48,436 bases of DNA from Candidatus Competibacteraceae bacterium (GTDB lineage Bacteria > Pseudomonadota > Gammaproteobacteria > Competibacterales > Competibacteraceae). Positions 36,601 through 45,083 of this stretch are shown here, one piece after another. The DNA lies in the NCBI GenBank assembly GCA_020444905.1, contig JAGRHQ010000003.1:1-48436 (forward strand), written 5' to 3'. Below the pieces are notes generated by a model, which had not been told where the DNA came from, ran no database searches, and saw only the letters and a list, made by a program, of their open reading frames with translations. The position numbers and the translations under genes were made by a program. How positions within the stretch are numbered: position 1 is the first letter of the stretch; every line of letters begins with the position of its first letter.

Positions 36601-37362
36601 CAGTTATCGGGAATTGAATTGCATTCCGAACAACAGCAGATTGACGCCGATGGCGCATGGTGGTGGAACGGCGGCCACCAGGCATCCCGGATCAAGGTCG
36701 CGCTGCACAGTCCAGCGCTAGGTGAAAGTCTGGCAGCATTCGGCTACCCGGAGTCCGGTATCGCCCGTGGTCAAACCCAGGCGCAACTGGACGCCGAATG
36801 GGCGGCGGCGTTGCCGGATTTCGCGCTGGACCGGATTTCCGGTACGCTGAATTTCGAGGTCGGTCCTGGCCAACTGTTGGAAATCAACCCTGGGCTGGGC
36901 CGCATGATTGGTTTGTTCAGCGTCCAGAATCTCAATCGCCGCCTGAACCTGGACTTCAGCGATCTATTTCAGCCAGGCACCAGTTTCGACCGGATCAGTG
37001 GCGAATTTACTTTCGAACAGGGGCAGGCGCATACCGATAACCTGAACATTGAAGCACCAGCGGCGCGGATAAAAATCCAGGGCCGGGTGGATTTGAAAAA
37101 TCGGGATTATGATCAACAGATCACGGTCACGCCCCAACTGGGCGGTGCGCTACCGATTGCGGGCGCGATTGTGGGCGGACCGGTGGCTGGCGCGGCAATG
37201 TTCGTCGCTGAACGATTGTTGCAAAAGGGTATTGAGCAGGTAACCCGTTATCAGTACCGATTATCGGGCTCGTGGGATGATCCCGTGCTGGAGCCGTTAC
37301 CCATAGAAACACCGCCCTCCCTATCCCCGCAGGGGTTTGCGAGTGATAACGAAACAAGGTGA
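33637..37362 (+). CDS. yhdP: YhdP-family AsmA-like protein
   Basis: A 1241-residue protein close to E. coli YhdP (1266). YhdP is an inner-membrane-anchored bridge carrying phospholipids to the outer membrane with TamB and YdbH. ATG 33637 is the likely start (a TTG far upstream would add 35 residues without a ribosome site). A basic N-terminus and one membrane segment (RRLLLTLLLPLLLLAAF) precede a very long periplasmic beta-rich region. The AsmA_2-like C-terminal domain is seen in ISGTLNFEVGPGQLLEINPG, GRMIGLFSVQNLNRRLNLDF and GAIVGGPVAGAAMFVAERLL. Residues about 826-861 are a low-complexity insertion encoded by a palindromic repeat. The nitrilase gene follows 6 bases later. Confidence 0.93.
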   Translation: MRQLFRNTLLTPTSRTRWTLRWIRRLLLTLLLPLLLLAAFGQWWILPRLNDYRDDLASALGDALHIPVRIEAVTATLDGWRLALGLRGVSLDDPGQDATLAHFKQAAITLNLWRSLREWQPIVGRIRLEGGILTLEQRPDGTPGLFNTRTHSDQDDSSLSDVVRRLFELPQMEIIGEQLTLQRSDGFTWQLLHPYLRLQETARGRRLAVTADLPVKFGKQLELTVEQTPTKEATAERNWRLQGKIHFEDQAGQAFTPTEFEAMQNRTGWQVVIRRLRAENALTWVMPWLNESARQWLTPLNPQGELPEITLRREPATGAYRITAVLQGINVSSTHGLPGFDNIAGRLTLTPEQGRIELNCRTIQVDTAGLLRAPITLDTLSGTVDWRRSAEGLQVESASLQLANADLNGQFWGSVTVPDTGKPLLNIQGHYHDVHVKQAWRYLPVAVIPPKGVAWLDRALIDGRVATGDLVFRGPPAAFPFDQDEGLFETGFQVEDAVLDYAPGWPRLERLRAEVRFRNRGLTVEARSGRLLDGELQKTTTRIDDLSRVVVAVKGQVKGPGASMWRALQESPFGHELNEDLPDLQISGASTLDLELTLPTDGRPSQTRGRVGLLDNDVSLPAWKVELSRLHGEARFTESGLEARNVQALWRGEAIRFDLDLADREGRRELRTQVLGKLGLPALIGPSAAADLESQITGASDWKAVLAVPTHRREQESAFSLELSSDLRGVAIDWPSPLGKTASEPRPLRITVQPTDQNRWGVALEYEPKVRAALELSGLLDTPQFERGELRIGAGAAQLPSESGLAITAKLPRWSWAAPAKTPSFNPPENRSNTGVRPPSLAKVGRGGFRNNPCERPSAQEFTPNAFALVRSLDAQIDAFMVAGQSFREMTIHARRSSRELQIELNSAALSGQATLPDQPTPARPINVALQRLQIQRATDGVSSQGRRKSTINPCQLPPLALTVANLQMDDQHLGRLRLAAIPRPDGIQLSGIELHSEQQQIDADGAWWWNGGHQASRIKVALHSPALGESLAAFGYPESGIARGQTQAQLDAEWAAALPDFALDRISGTLNFEVGPGQLLEINPGLGRMIGLFSVQNLNRRLNLDFSDLFQPGTSFDRISGEFTFEQGQAHTDNLNIEAPAARIKIQGRVDLKNRDYDQQITVTPQLGGALPIAGAIVGGPVAGAAMFVAERLLQKGIEQVTRYQYRLSGSWDDPVLEPLPIETPPSLSPQGFASDNETR
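36147..36184 (+). repeat. CCCCCCTTTG-family palindromic repeat inside yhdP
   Basis: The sequence has the C-run, CTCTTTGGCAAAGG, G-runs and GGGATTTCGG in the same order as copy 1 at 430-465, with a few mismatches that soften the palindrome. It is translated in frame as RPPSLAKVGRGGFR, the same Pro/Gly pattern the other copies would encode, and leaves the 1241-codon frame open on both sides. The similar tail ATTTCGGA...GTGCGA also recalls the bases after copy 1. Confidence 0.85.
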
Positions 37363-37368
37363 TCGCCC

Positions 37369-38190
37369 ATGTCCATCCTGGCTGCTATTCAAATGGTTTC
37401 CGAAGCGGAGGTTTCCACGAATCTGGCGGCGGCTGCCGATTTACTGGCGGAAGCGGCGCGGCGCGGCGCACGGTTGGCGGTATTGCCGGAAAATTTTGCC
37501 CTGATGGGCCGCCGGGAAAGCGACAAGCTGACGGTGCGGGAAGTAGAAGGCGATGGACCGATCCAGGCTTTTCTTGCGGAACAGGCCGCGCGTCATCGCC
37601 TTTGGCTGGTGGGTGGAACAATTCCGTTGCAAGTCAGCGGCGATGATCAACGGGTGCGGGCCGCTTGCCTGCTGTTCGATAACCAAGGTCGTCAGGTCGC
37701 CCGTTACGACAAGGTTCATCTGTTCGATGTGCAAGTGCCCGACAGTACCGAGCGGTATGCGGAATCAGCCACGATTGAACCAGGCGATCGCTATGTGGTT
37801 GCTGATACGCCGTTTGGCCGGCTGGGTTTGGCGGTCTGCTATGATTTACGCTTTCCTGAGCAATTTCGCGCCCTGTCTGCGCAGGGTATGGATATTTTGG
37901 CTTTACCCGCTGCGTTCACCGCCGCAACCGGCGCCGCTCATTGGGAAGTCTTGCTGCGCGCGCGGGCCATTGAAAATCAGTGCTATGTTATTGCATCGGC
38001 GCAGGGCGGTCGGCATGGCAATGGCCGTGAAACCTTCGGTGACAGTCTGATTGCCGATCCCTGGGGGTTGATTCTCGACCGGTTATGCGGAGGGCCGGGC
38101 GTAGCGTTGGGCAAACTGGATCAGGCGTTTCTGCAAAGCGTTCGCCAGCAGTTTCCGGTGCTGGAACACCGATCCTGGAATATCAATTGA
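37369..38190 (+). CDS. Nitrilase-superfamily amidohydrolase (Nit1-like, probable deaminated glutathione amidase)
   Basis: A 273-residue carbon-nitrogen hydrolase. The Glu-Lys-Cys triad is seen as Glu41 (AVLPENFALMG), Lys115 (RYDKVHLFD) and Cys157 (LGLAVCYDLRFPE). These motifs and HLFDVQVPD match the Nit1 group, which hydrolyses deaminated glutathione, a by-product of transaminases; that activity is inferred by subgroup. It starts 6 bases after yhdP, the usual neighbour in gammaproteobacteria. The tldD protease gene that commonly follows is not present, and a DUF1015 gene takes its place. Confidence 0.9.
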   Translation: MSILAAIQMVSEAEVSTNLAAAADLLAEAARRGARLAVLPENFALMGRRESDKLTVREVEGDGPIQAFLAEQAARHRLWLVGGTIPLQVSGDDQRVRAACLLFDNQGRQVARYDKVHLFDVQVPDSTERYAESATIEPGDRYVVADTPFGRLGLAVCYDLRFPEQFRALSAQGMDILALPAAFTAATGAAHWEVLLRARAIENQCYVIASAQGGRHGNGRETFGDSLIADPWGLILDRLCGGPGVALGKLDQAFLQSVRQQFPVLEHRSWNIN

Positions 38191-38212
38191 GTTGATTAAA
38201 GAGGCTCCATCC

Positions 38213-39553
38213 ATGAATTTCACACCCATCGGTCTCCAGGTTCCCAGGTTGCTGCTACCCCGTGCGGATGTGGATCTCGCCCAGTGGGCGGTGGTGGCCT
38301 GCGATCAATACACCTCGCAACCGGATTACTGGGCGCAAGTTGAAGCGCTGGTTGGCAAAGCGCCTTCGACCTTACGGTTGATTCTGCCGGAGGTTTATCT
38401 GGGCGCATCCGACGAGGCGCAACGGATTGAGGCCATTCACGAAACCATGCGCCGCTATCTGGCTGAGGGCGTGTTGGAGCCTCAAACGCCGGGAATGGTG
38501 CGCATTGAACGCGAGACGGCTCATGGCCGGACCCGCCGAGGATTGATCGCCGCCCTGGATTTGGAGCATTACGACTTCACTCCCGGCGCCAAGACCCTGA
38601 TTCGCCCTACCGAGGGCACCATTCTAGAGCGTCTGCCGCCGCGTGTGCGGGTGCGTGAACATGCGCCGCTGGAACTGCCGCATGTCATGGTGCTGATCGA
38701 CGATCCCGAACGCAGCGTTATTGAACCGTTGTTCGCCGAGCCACTGGAAATGCTCTATGACGTTCCATTGATGCTGGATAGCGGTCGGGTGCGTGGTGGG
38801 CGGCTGAATCATCCAATGGGGATTCAATGGGTCGTCGAGCAGTTGGCGCGGTTGGCGAATCCAGCGGCATTCAATGACCGCTATGGCGTGGTGGATGAAC
38901 CGGTGATGCTGTACGCGATGGGCGATGGCAATCATTCCTTCGCCACCGCCAAGACGATCTGGGAAAACCTCAAGCGCGCTGCGCCTGATCCGGCAGCCAT
39001 CATGGATCATCCGGCCCGTCATGCGCTGGTGGAACTGGTGAATCTGCATGACGAAGGGCTGGAGTTCGAAGCGATTCATCGCGTTGCATTTAACATTAAT
39101 CCAGACCACCTGTTGGGAACGATGGCGGCTTTCTGCGCTAAACAGGGTTCGACGCTGACGGTCATGGATCACCCATCATGGAGCGCAGCACAACAGGCAT
39201 GGCAAGAACAACAGCGGCCTGATAGCCACGCTATCGCTTTCACCAGCCATAATCATCATGGCGTTCTGATGATTGAGCGGCCACGACTCACCTTGCCCGT
39301 GGCCAGTTTGCAAGCCTTTCTTGATCAATATCTGGAAAATCGGCCTGACGCCCGGATTGACTACATCCACGGTGAGGACACTCTGGAACAGTTGGGCGCG
39401 CAACCCGGTAATCTGGGTTTCTATCTGCCGGCCCTGGCCAAGGCGGATTTTTTCCGCACCGTGATCCGGGATGGCGCGCTGCCCAGAAAGACCTTTTCGA
39501 TGGGCGAAGCGGATGAGAAGCGATTTTATCTGGAATGCCGGCGCATTGTTTAA
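38213..39553 (+). CDS. DUF1015-family protein
   Basis: A 446-residue protein from ATG 38213 with GAGG 8 bases upstream. The N-terminus (PRADVDLAQWAVVACDQYTSQPDYW) and the later segments MYAMGDGNHSFATAKTIWE and GLEFEAIHRVAFN are typical of the DUF1015 family, found across bacteria and archaea and sometimes linked to serine kinase-like (SbnI/SerK) activity. GDGNHSFA is the conserved core probably involved in phosphate or nucleotide binding. Function here is not proven. It is 22 bases from the nitrilase and 12 bases from the EF-G paralogue, so an operon of unrelated housekeeping genes is likely. Confidence 0.88.
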   Translation: MNFTPIGLQVPRLLLPRADVDLAQWAVVACDQYTSQPDYWAQVEALVGKAPSTLRLILPEVYLGASDEAQRIEAIHETMRRYLAEGVLEPQTPGMVRIERETAHGRTRRGLIAALDLEHYDFTPGAKTLIRPTEGTILERLPPRVRVREHAPLELPHVMVLIDDPERSVIEPLFAEPLEMLYDVPLMLDSGRVRGGRLNHPMGIQWVVEQLARLANPAAFNDRYGVVDEPVMLYAMGDGNHSFATAKTIWENLKRAAPDPAAIMDHPARHALVELVNLHDEGLEFEAIHRVAFNINPDHLLGTMAAFCAKQGSTLTVMDHPSWSAAQQAWQEQQRPDSHAIAFTSHNHHGVLMIERPRLTLPVASLQAFLDQYLENRPDARIDYIHGEDTLEQLGAQPGNLGFYLPALAKADFFRTVIRDGALPRKTFSMGEADEKRFYLECRRIV

Positions 39554-39565
39554 ACGGGAATTCCC

Positions 39566-41623
39566 ATGTCCAACGCTCCAGACCTTGCGCGAGTGCGCAA
39601 TATCGGCATCGCCGCGCATGTGGATGCTGGCAAGACCACCCTGACCGAGCGCATGCTGTATTACGCCGGCGTTTCCCACAAAATCGGCGAGGTCCATGAG
39701 GGGGCTGCCCACATGGATTATCTAGCCGAGGAACAAGCGCATGGGATCACCATTACCGCCGCGGTGACCCGCCTGCCCTGGCGGGAGCATCTGATTCAAC
39801 TGATCGATACCCCTGGTCATGTCGATTTCACCATCGAGGTCGAGCGCTCGATGCGCGTCCTGGATGGCTGTGTAATCGTGCTGGATGGGGTGCGCGGGGT
39901 CGAGCCGCAAACCGAGACCGTCTGGCGGCAACGCGCCCGATTTGGATTGCCCGCGCTGTTTTTCATCAACAAACTGGATCGGCCCGGCGCTGATTTTGGC
40001 CGGGCGCTAACCACGGTGCGCGAACGCCTGGATGCGGAACCGGTCGCGGTGACCGTACCGTCGCCGAATAATGACGGTACGGTCATCCACCTGATCGATA
40101 AAACACGGTGGCGTTTCACCGGCGAGCGTGGAGAGCAGGTGGACATCACGCCCTGCGATGAAGCCGCCTGGGAGCAAATGCGGCGCTGGCGGGAAAGTCT
40201 GTTACTGGCGGCGGCGGAGATGGATGAAGCCTTGGCTGAATTGGTGCTAACCGAACAGGAACCGGAACCGGAAGCGGTTTGGGGGGCGCTGCGGTTGGCG
40301 GCCTTGGCCGGCAAGGCGTTTCCCTGTTTCGCCGGCAGCGCCCTGCGCAACCAAGGAGTGCAGCCGGTCATGGATAGCGTATTGCGCTTATTACCCGCCC
40401 CGACCGAACGCCCACCCAGTCTGGCCCATCGACCGGATGGCGGTGAGGAGTGGATTGAAATGGCCGCCGATGGACCGCTGGCGGCGCTAGCCTTCAAAGT
40501 CCAGATGTGGGAAGGTCGTCGTCACGTCTTTGCCCGGCTCTATCGCGGAGTGCTGAAGCCGGGCGATGAAGTAGCGATTCCCGGCCTGGGGGGAACGGTG
40601 CGTCATGAGCGCGCGGCGCGGCTGTTCGAGGTGGACGCCAATCACAAGACCCGGCTGGACCAGGCGACTGCCGGGCAGATCGTCCTTATCGCGGGTCTGC
40701 GCTGGGCGACGACGGGCGATACTTTGTGTGCGCCGGATCATCCGCTGTGGCTGGAGCGCATCGAAGCACGTGAACCAGTGTTGGGACTGGCGATTGAACC
40801 GCAATCCAGCGCCGATGAGCAAAAGTTGCTGGAGGCCCTGGACAAGCTGCAACAGGAAGACCCTACTCTGCGCGTCGAAGAGGACCAGGAAACGGGGCAG
40901 CGGGTATTGCGCGGCATGGGTGAGTTGCATTTGCAGATCGCTGGCGAACGCTTGCGCCGCGAGTTTAATGTCAACATCCGCGTCGGCAATCCCGATGTGG
41001 TGACCCGCGAGACCATTGAACACACCACCGAAGCCGATAGCCTGTTTCATCGGGTGATTGAACAGCCGGATGGCAAAAAGCTGGAAATGAAAGCCTGGGC
41101 GCGGGTCGCGGTCGCGCCCTTGCCGCGCGGGGCGGATTCGACCGTAAGCGTTGAACCGGTAGTGCGACCGGAGGGCGCTCAACTCAGTCCGGCGCAGCAG
41201 GAGGCGATTTCCGGTGGCGTCGAGGACGCAGTAGCCAACGGGCCGATGACAGGAGCAATCTTGCAAGACTTGGCGGTGCGAGTGCTGGATGTGGAGCTGT
41301 TTGGCGCGCTCTCCAGCCCGCAAGCGGTGCGCATTGCCGTCGCGGAGGCGGTGCGAAAAGCATTGATTCGAGCAGGCGGGTTGGTGCTGCGGCCCATCAT
41401 GGCCACCGAGGTGGTGGTTCCGGAAAGCGATGTAGGGACGGTCATGGGCGATTTGCAATCCCGCCGGGCGGTCATTCGGGACACCACCAGTCTGGGGGAG
41501 ATGACCATTATCCATTGCGATTGCGCGCTGGACCGGTTGCTGGGCTACATCACCGATCTACGCGGCATGACCCACGGTCGCGGTCAGTTCACCATGACTT
41601 TTGAGCGGTTTGACGTGGCTTGA
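39566..41623 (+). CDS. Elongation factor G paralogue (EF-G2-like)
   Basis: A 685-residue translational GTPase. G1 is AHVDAGKTTLTERML (residues 17-31), G2 HGITITAAVT, G3 DTPGHVDFTIEVERS and G4 INKLDRPGADF. EF-G domains II-V follow (MGELHLQIAGERLRREFNVN; the domain IV/V region ending GRGQFTMTFERFDVA). It differs from canonical EF-G at many otherwise invariant places (AEEQAHGITIT instead of EQERGITIT), and it is not next to rpsL, rpsG or tuf, so it is a second copy rather than the main fusA. Such paralogues serve variously in recycling, alternative translocation or resistance. Its stop abuts the stop of convergent cobB with no gap. Confidence 0.9.
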   Translation: MSNAPDLARVRNIGIAAHVDAGKTTLTERMLYYAGVSHKIGEVHEGAAHMDYLAEEQAHGITITAAVTRLPWREHLIQLIDTPGHVDFTIEVERSMRVLDGCVIVLDGVRGVEPQTETVWRQRARFGLPALFFINKLDRPGADFGRALTTVRERLDAEPVAVTVPSPNNDGTVIHLIDKTRWRFTGERGEQVDITPCDEAAWEQMRRWRESLLLAAAEMDEALAELVLTEQEPEPEAVWGALRLAALAGKAFPCFAGSALRNQGVQPVMDSVLRLLPAPTERPPSLAHRPDGGEEWIEMAADGPLAALAFKVQMWEGRRHVFARLYRGVLKPGDEVAIPGLGGTVRHERAARLFEVDANHKTRLDQATAGQIVLIAGLRWATTGDTLCAPDHPLWLERIEAREPVLGLAIEPQSSADEQKLLEALDKLQQEDPTLRVEEDQETGQRVLRGMGELHLQIAGERLRREFNVNIRVGNPDVVTRETIEHTTEADSLFHRVIEQPDGKKLEMKAWARVAVAPLPRGADSTVSVEPVVRPEGAQLSPAQQEAISGGVEDAVANGPMTGAILQDLAVRVLDVELFGALSSPQAVRIAVAEAVRKALIRAGGLVLRPIMATEVVVPESDVGTVMGDLQSRRAVIRDTTSLGEMTIIHCDCALDRLLGYITDLRGMTHGRGQFTMTFERFDVA

Positions 41624-42919
41624 TCAGGGCAGGAACAAACGAGCCGCCGCTTCCGGATGACTGGCAAAGTAAAGATGCAGGTACGATGCGGTCAACCGTC
41701 CCACCCGATAGACCGCCTCGCCTGGCTGGCCATTGCGCTGGCGGTGCCCCTGTGTGAGCGGTGTCAACGGCGTTTCCAGTTTGGAGTGATGGAAAGTATG
41801 ACCGCGCAGTTCCCCTTCCGGTAATTGCACGGACTGCATCCCCAATCCCGCCAGTTTGGGTTGCATCACCGCCTGACCGGGCAGTAAACCCAACATGGAT
41901 GCGCGGTAGCCCTCTTTATCCGTCAACGACTCCAGGGTGTAGAGCAGGCCGCCGCATTCGGCATAAATCGGTTTGCTAGAGGCGTGATGCTGGCGCAAGG
42001 CCGCCCGCATCGGTTCGTTGCTGGCCAGCGTATCCAGATGCAGTTCCGGGTAGCCGCCGGGTAGGTAAACCGCATCGACCTCTGGCAGATCAGCATCGGT
42101 CAACGGCGAGAAGAAGAACAATTCCGCCCCCAACGCCCGCAGCGTGTCCAGATTAGCCGGGTAGAGAAAAGCAAACGCCATGTCGCGGGCGATGCCGATC
42201 CGCACGCCTTTCAACAGGGGCGGCGGCGGTTCTCTGTGCATAGCGGGGAAGGCCACCAGCGGCGGCAATTCAGCCAAGCCGGTTTCGGCGATCAGCGCAG
42301 CAACGGCATTCAGCCGGGTTTCCAGGTCCGCAATTTCCGCCGCCTGCACCAAACCCAGATGTCGGTCTGGCAGGGTGATTTCGCCATCGCGCGGCAACCC
42401 GCCATAATAACGGGTCTCAGGCGGCAGGCTTTCCGCCAGCAGTTCGGCATGGCCCGGCCCCGCGACGCGATTGGCCAGCACCCCAGCGAACGGCAGGCTC
42501 GGACGGTAATGCGCCAAGCCGTGAGCGACCGCGCCAAAGGTTTGCGCCATGGCGTGGGCGTTGATCAGGGCCAGGACGGGAACGCCGAACAGTTCAGCGA
42601 GGTCGGCGCTGGAGGGCGTGCCGTCGAACAAACCCATCACGCCTTCGATCAGGATCAAATCGGCTTCCTGCGCGGCCTGGTAGAGTAACGCTTTGCAGTC
42701 GCGCTCGCCGACCATCCACAAATCGAGCTGATAGACCGGTTGACCGGAAGCCCGTTCCAAAATCATCGGGTCGAGAAAATCCGGGCCGGTTTTAAACACG
42801 CGCACGGTGCGGCCCCGGTCGCGATGGTAACGCGCCAGACCCGCGGTCACGGTGGTTTTGCCCTGACCGGAAGCGGGAGCGCTGAGCAGCAGGGCGGGAC
42901 AGCTTGCAGAGATGGTCAT
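41624..42919 (-). CDS. cobB/cbiA: Cobyrinate / hydrogenobyrinate a,c-diamide synthase
   Basis: A 431-residue ATP- and glutamine-dependent amidase of the cobalamin corrin pathway, amidating the a and c side chains. The N-terminal ATP domain shows SAPASGQGKTTVTAGL (residues 12-27), VRVFKTGPDFLDP and LIEGVMGLFDG. The C-terminal glutamine amidotransferase domain has YLPGGYPELHL and Cys in YAECGGLLYTLES; HTFHHSK supplies the His region. CobB and CbiA differ by pathway (aerobic or anaerobic); a CbiD gene next door suggests the anaerobic cobalt-early route. It is transcribed away from cbiD. It shares the name cobB with the sirtuin at 14504 but is unrelated. No clear ribosome site precedes ATG 42919. 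Confidence 0.95.
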   Translation of the reverse strand: MTISASCPALLLSAPASGQGKTTVTAGLARYHRDRGRTVRVFKTGPDFLDPMILERASGQPVYQLDLWMVGERDCKALLYQAAQEADLILIEGVMGLFDGTPSSADLAELFGVPVLALINAHAMAQTFGAVAHGLAHYRPSLPFAGVLANRVAGPGHAELLAESLPPETRYYGGLPRDGEITLPDRHLGLVQAAEIADLETRLNAVAALIAETGLAELPPLVAFPAMHREPPPPLLKGVRIGIARDMAFAFLYPANLDTLRALGAELFFFSPLTDADLPEVDAVYLPGGYPELHLDTLASNEPMRAALRQHHASSKPIYAECGGLLYTLESLTDKEGYRASMLGLLPGQAVMQPKLAGLGMQSVQLPEGELRGHTFHHSKLETPLTPLTQGHRQRNGQPGEAVYRVGRLTASYLHLYFASHPEAAARLFLP

Positions 42920-42933
42920 AAAGGAAGAGGCTA

Positions 42934-42975
42934 AAGGTGAAAGGCTAAAGATTATAGTCTTTCATCTTTCACCTT
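42934..42975. repeat. Inverted repeat between divergent cobB/cbiA and cbiD
   Basis: AAGGTGAAAG (42934-42943) and CTTTCACCTT (42966-42975) are perfect 10-base arms 22 bases apart. An inner AAAG...CTTT pair extends the pairing. Only 82 bases separate the divergent start codons, so promoters or an operator for both genes must overlap this element. No cobalamin riboswitch fits in the gap. Confidence 0.6.
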
Positions 42976-43001
42976 GCGTCTTTTGCCTTTAACCTTGCAT
43001 C

Positions 43002-44156
43002 ATGCGTCCCGAAACTCCTGAAACGCCTCATCCTCTCCGCTACGGTTACACCACCGGGGCTTGTGCAACTGCGGCCAGCTTGGCGGCAGCCTGTCGACTA
43101 TTGACCGGCCTTGACCTTGATCAGATCGAGATCACTCTGCCGCGCGGCCAACGGGCGTGGTTCCCAGTGGAATACTGTCGGCTGACTCCCCAGGGTGCTG
43201 AGGCGGCGGTGGTTAAGGACGCCGGCGATGATCCCGATGTCACGCATGGCGCCTTGATCTTTGCTCAGGTTGCGTTGCATGAGCAAGCAGGCGTGAAGTT
43301 CTATGCGGGACCGGGCGTTGGGACTGTGACCTTGCCGGGTTTACCCATCCCGGTCGGCAAACCGGCTATTAATCCTACGCCGCGCCGGATGATCACCGAA
43401 CATTTGACTTGCTTAGCGGCTGAACAGAGTTATCGCGGCGGCTTTGCAGTGACGATTGGCGTGGAGCATGGCGAGGAACTGGCGCGGAAAACGCTTAATC
43501 CCCGGCTTGGCGTTGTCGGGGGACTCTCCATTTTGGGTACGACCGGCATCGTCCGGCCATTCTCCTGTTCCGCCTACATTGCGTCGATTCAGCAAGCCAT
43601 TGAAGTCGCCCGCGCCAACGGCCTTACCCACATCGCCGCCTGCACTGGGGCTACCAGCGAGCAGACCATTCGGCAATATTATGGCTTGCCGGACATCGCG
43701 TTGATTGAGATGGGCGATTTTGCCGGGGCGGTGTTGAAGCATCTGCGGCGAGCGCCGATCCCCCGACTCAGCTTGGTCGGCGGCTTCGGCAAGATTAGCA
43801 AGCTGGCGGCGGGGCATCTGGATCTACACAGCCGCCACTCCAGCGTCGACTTGCCCTTGCTGGCTGTGGAAGCAGCGGCGCTGGGAGCGGATCCTCAATT
43901 ACAGGAAGCGATACGAACTGCTAACACGAGCCAACGAGCGCTGACTTTGGCGCATTCCGCTGGATTGCCGCTGGGCGAACGCATTTGTATCATGGCCCAC
44001 AATCAAGCCCGTGCTATCCTGCCGCCTGAAGTAGCGGTGGAGGTGTGGGCCACTGATCGGGAAGGGAAGCCGGTGGGTCATGCCGGTTTTGATTGTGCGC
44101 AACAAGAACAGCTTGCGCCTTGTGAGAGCGAGACCATTCATGGACACTCCCCTTAA
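43002..44156 (+). CDS. cbiD: Cobalt-precorrin-5B C1-methyltransferase
   Basis: A 384-residue enzyme that methylates C1 of cobalt-precorrin-5B in the anaerobic (cobalt-early) corrin pathway, with S-adenosylmethionine as donor. The family start [16 protein letters not shown] is clear (residues 14-29), as are [36 protein letters not shown], the middle [18 protein letters not shown] and [18 protein letters not shown]. Together with cobB/cbiA it implies that B12 ring synthesis genes continue elsewhere, as neither neighbour is another cbi or cob gene. The next gene starts inside its last codons (17-base overlap). Confidence 0.96.
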   Translation: MRPETPETPHPLRYGYTTGACATAASLAAACRLLTGLDLDQIEITLPRGQRAWFPVEYCRLTPQGAEAAVVKDAGDDPDVTHGALIFAQVALHEQAGVKFYAGPGVGTVTLPGLPIPVGKPAINPTPRRMITEHLTCLAAEQSYRGGFAVTIGVEHGEELARKTLNPRLGVVGGLSILGTTGIVRPFSCSAYIASIQQAIEVARANGLTHIAACTGATSEQTIRQYYGLPDIALIEMGDFAGAVLKHLRRAPIPRLSLVGGFGKISKLAAGHLDLHSRHSSVDLPLLAVEAAALGADPQLQEAIRTANTSQRALTLAHSAGLPLGERICIMAHNQARAILPPEVAVEVWATDREGKPVGHAGFDCAQQEQLAPCESETIHGHSP

Positions 44157-44844
44157 AATTACCTACACGTACATTTTCCCGGGTAGCGACGAGCAAAGCT
44201 TCGAATTGCTCCTCAACGCTAAGACGCTCAATTTAATCACGCAACCCCGCGACTCGCCGCCGCCTTGGGCGTTGTTGACCCATAACCAATGTATCAATTG
44301 TCCCCTCGATTCCAGCCGTCACCGCTTTTGCCCGGTCGCGCTGAACTTCGTTGATGTCGCTGAGCAATTCGCTCATCGGGTTTCCTATGAGGAAGTACGG
44401 GTCATTGTAACCACTGCCGAGCGCACTTATCTAAAGGACACTGCGCTTCAACAGGGCCTGAGTTCGTTGTTGGGCGTCGTGATGACCACCAGCGGTTGTC
44501 CGGTCATGGAACCCTTGAAACCCATGGTGCAAATGCATCTTCCTTTTGCGACTCTGGCTGAAACTGTGTTTCGCGCCGTTTCCATGTTCCTCCTCGCCCA
44601 ATACTTGCGCTTTGGCGAAACCAAACCCATGAAATTCGGCCTGAAGGGACTGGCGGGCATTTATGCGGAAGTGGCAATTGTAAACCGGGATTTCGTACAG
44701 CGCCTGCGCGAGGCGGCGACCGAGGACGCGGACATCAATGCTCTGATGAGCCTAGATTGTTTCGCCACTATGGTGCCACTGATCGCTGAACACATGCTTA
44801 AGGAAATCCGGCCTTATTTCTCGGCTTATTTCGATGAACCCTAA
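44140..44844 (+). CDS. Conserved-looking Cys-rich protein of unknown function
   Basis: A 234-residue cytoplasmic protein whose ATG 44140 lies inside the cbiD end, so translation is probably coupled. I do not recognise the family with certainty. Near the N-terminus [21 protein letters not shown] holds a CxxC and a third Cys about 12 residues on, a likely metal or cofactor site. [16 protein letters not shown] adds another Cys. The rest is helical ([38 protein letters not shown]). Neither a signal peptide nor membrane segments are seen. Context beside cbiD could mean a cobalt or corrinoid role, but the urea operon follows too, so both are guesses. Confidence 0.75.
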   Translation: MDTPLKITYTYIFPGSDEQSFELLLNAKTLNLITQPRDSPPPWALLTHNQCINCPLDSSRHRFCPVALNFVDVAEQFAHRVSYEEVRVIVTTAERTYLKDTALQQGLSSLLGVVMTTSGCPVMEPLKPMVQMHLPFATLAETVFRAVSMFLLAQYLRFGETKPMKFGLKGLAGIYAEVAIVNRDFVQRLREAATEDADINALMSLDCFATMVPLIAEHMLKEIRPYFSAYFDEP

Positions 44845-44903
44845 AAGAGAAATCCCATATAACGCCCTCTTTTCGCGCTTCGCACCAGGATCAGCATCTG
44901 GTT

Positions 44904-45021
44904 TTGCACCATATTGCGGCGCAATGCCCTGATTTGGCGCTTCCACCGCCGCTATCCGATGATTAGAATCCGCTAACTGGCCAGTAAGTATCAGCATTCT
45001 CCCGATGGCATGGTCCTTGAT
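44904..45021 (+). promoter_or_regulatory. Candidate sigma-54 promoter with upstream NtrC-like dyad for urtA
   Basis: TGGCATG-N4-TTGAT at 45006-45021 matches the sigma-54 consensus TGGCAYR-N4-TTGCW with exact spacing, but has A for the usually conserved C of the -12 element. About 100 bases upstream, TTGCACC (44904-44910) and GGCGCAA (44918-44924) form a one-mismatch inverted repeat resembling an NtrC site, though its 7-base centre is longer than the usual arrangement. Nitrogen control of urea transport is common, so the idea is plausible but unproven. Confidence 0.35.
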
Positions 45022-45083
45022 ATAGACCCAGGAAGTTTGCTTCTGAGCGGACTCCCAACCACAACATTAATCAAGGGCTTAAT

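Noticed and set aside
42920-43001. Cobalamin riboswitch before cobB/cbiA or cbiD
   Set aside because: The gap is only 82 bases, far too short, and lacks the conserved B12-box sequence.
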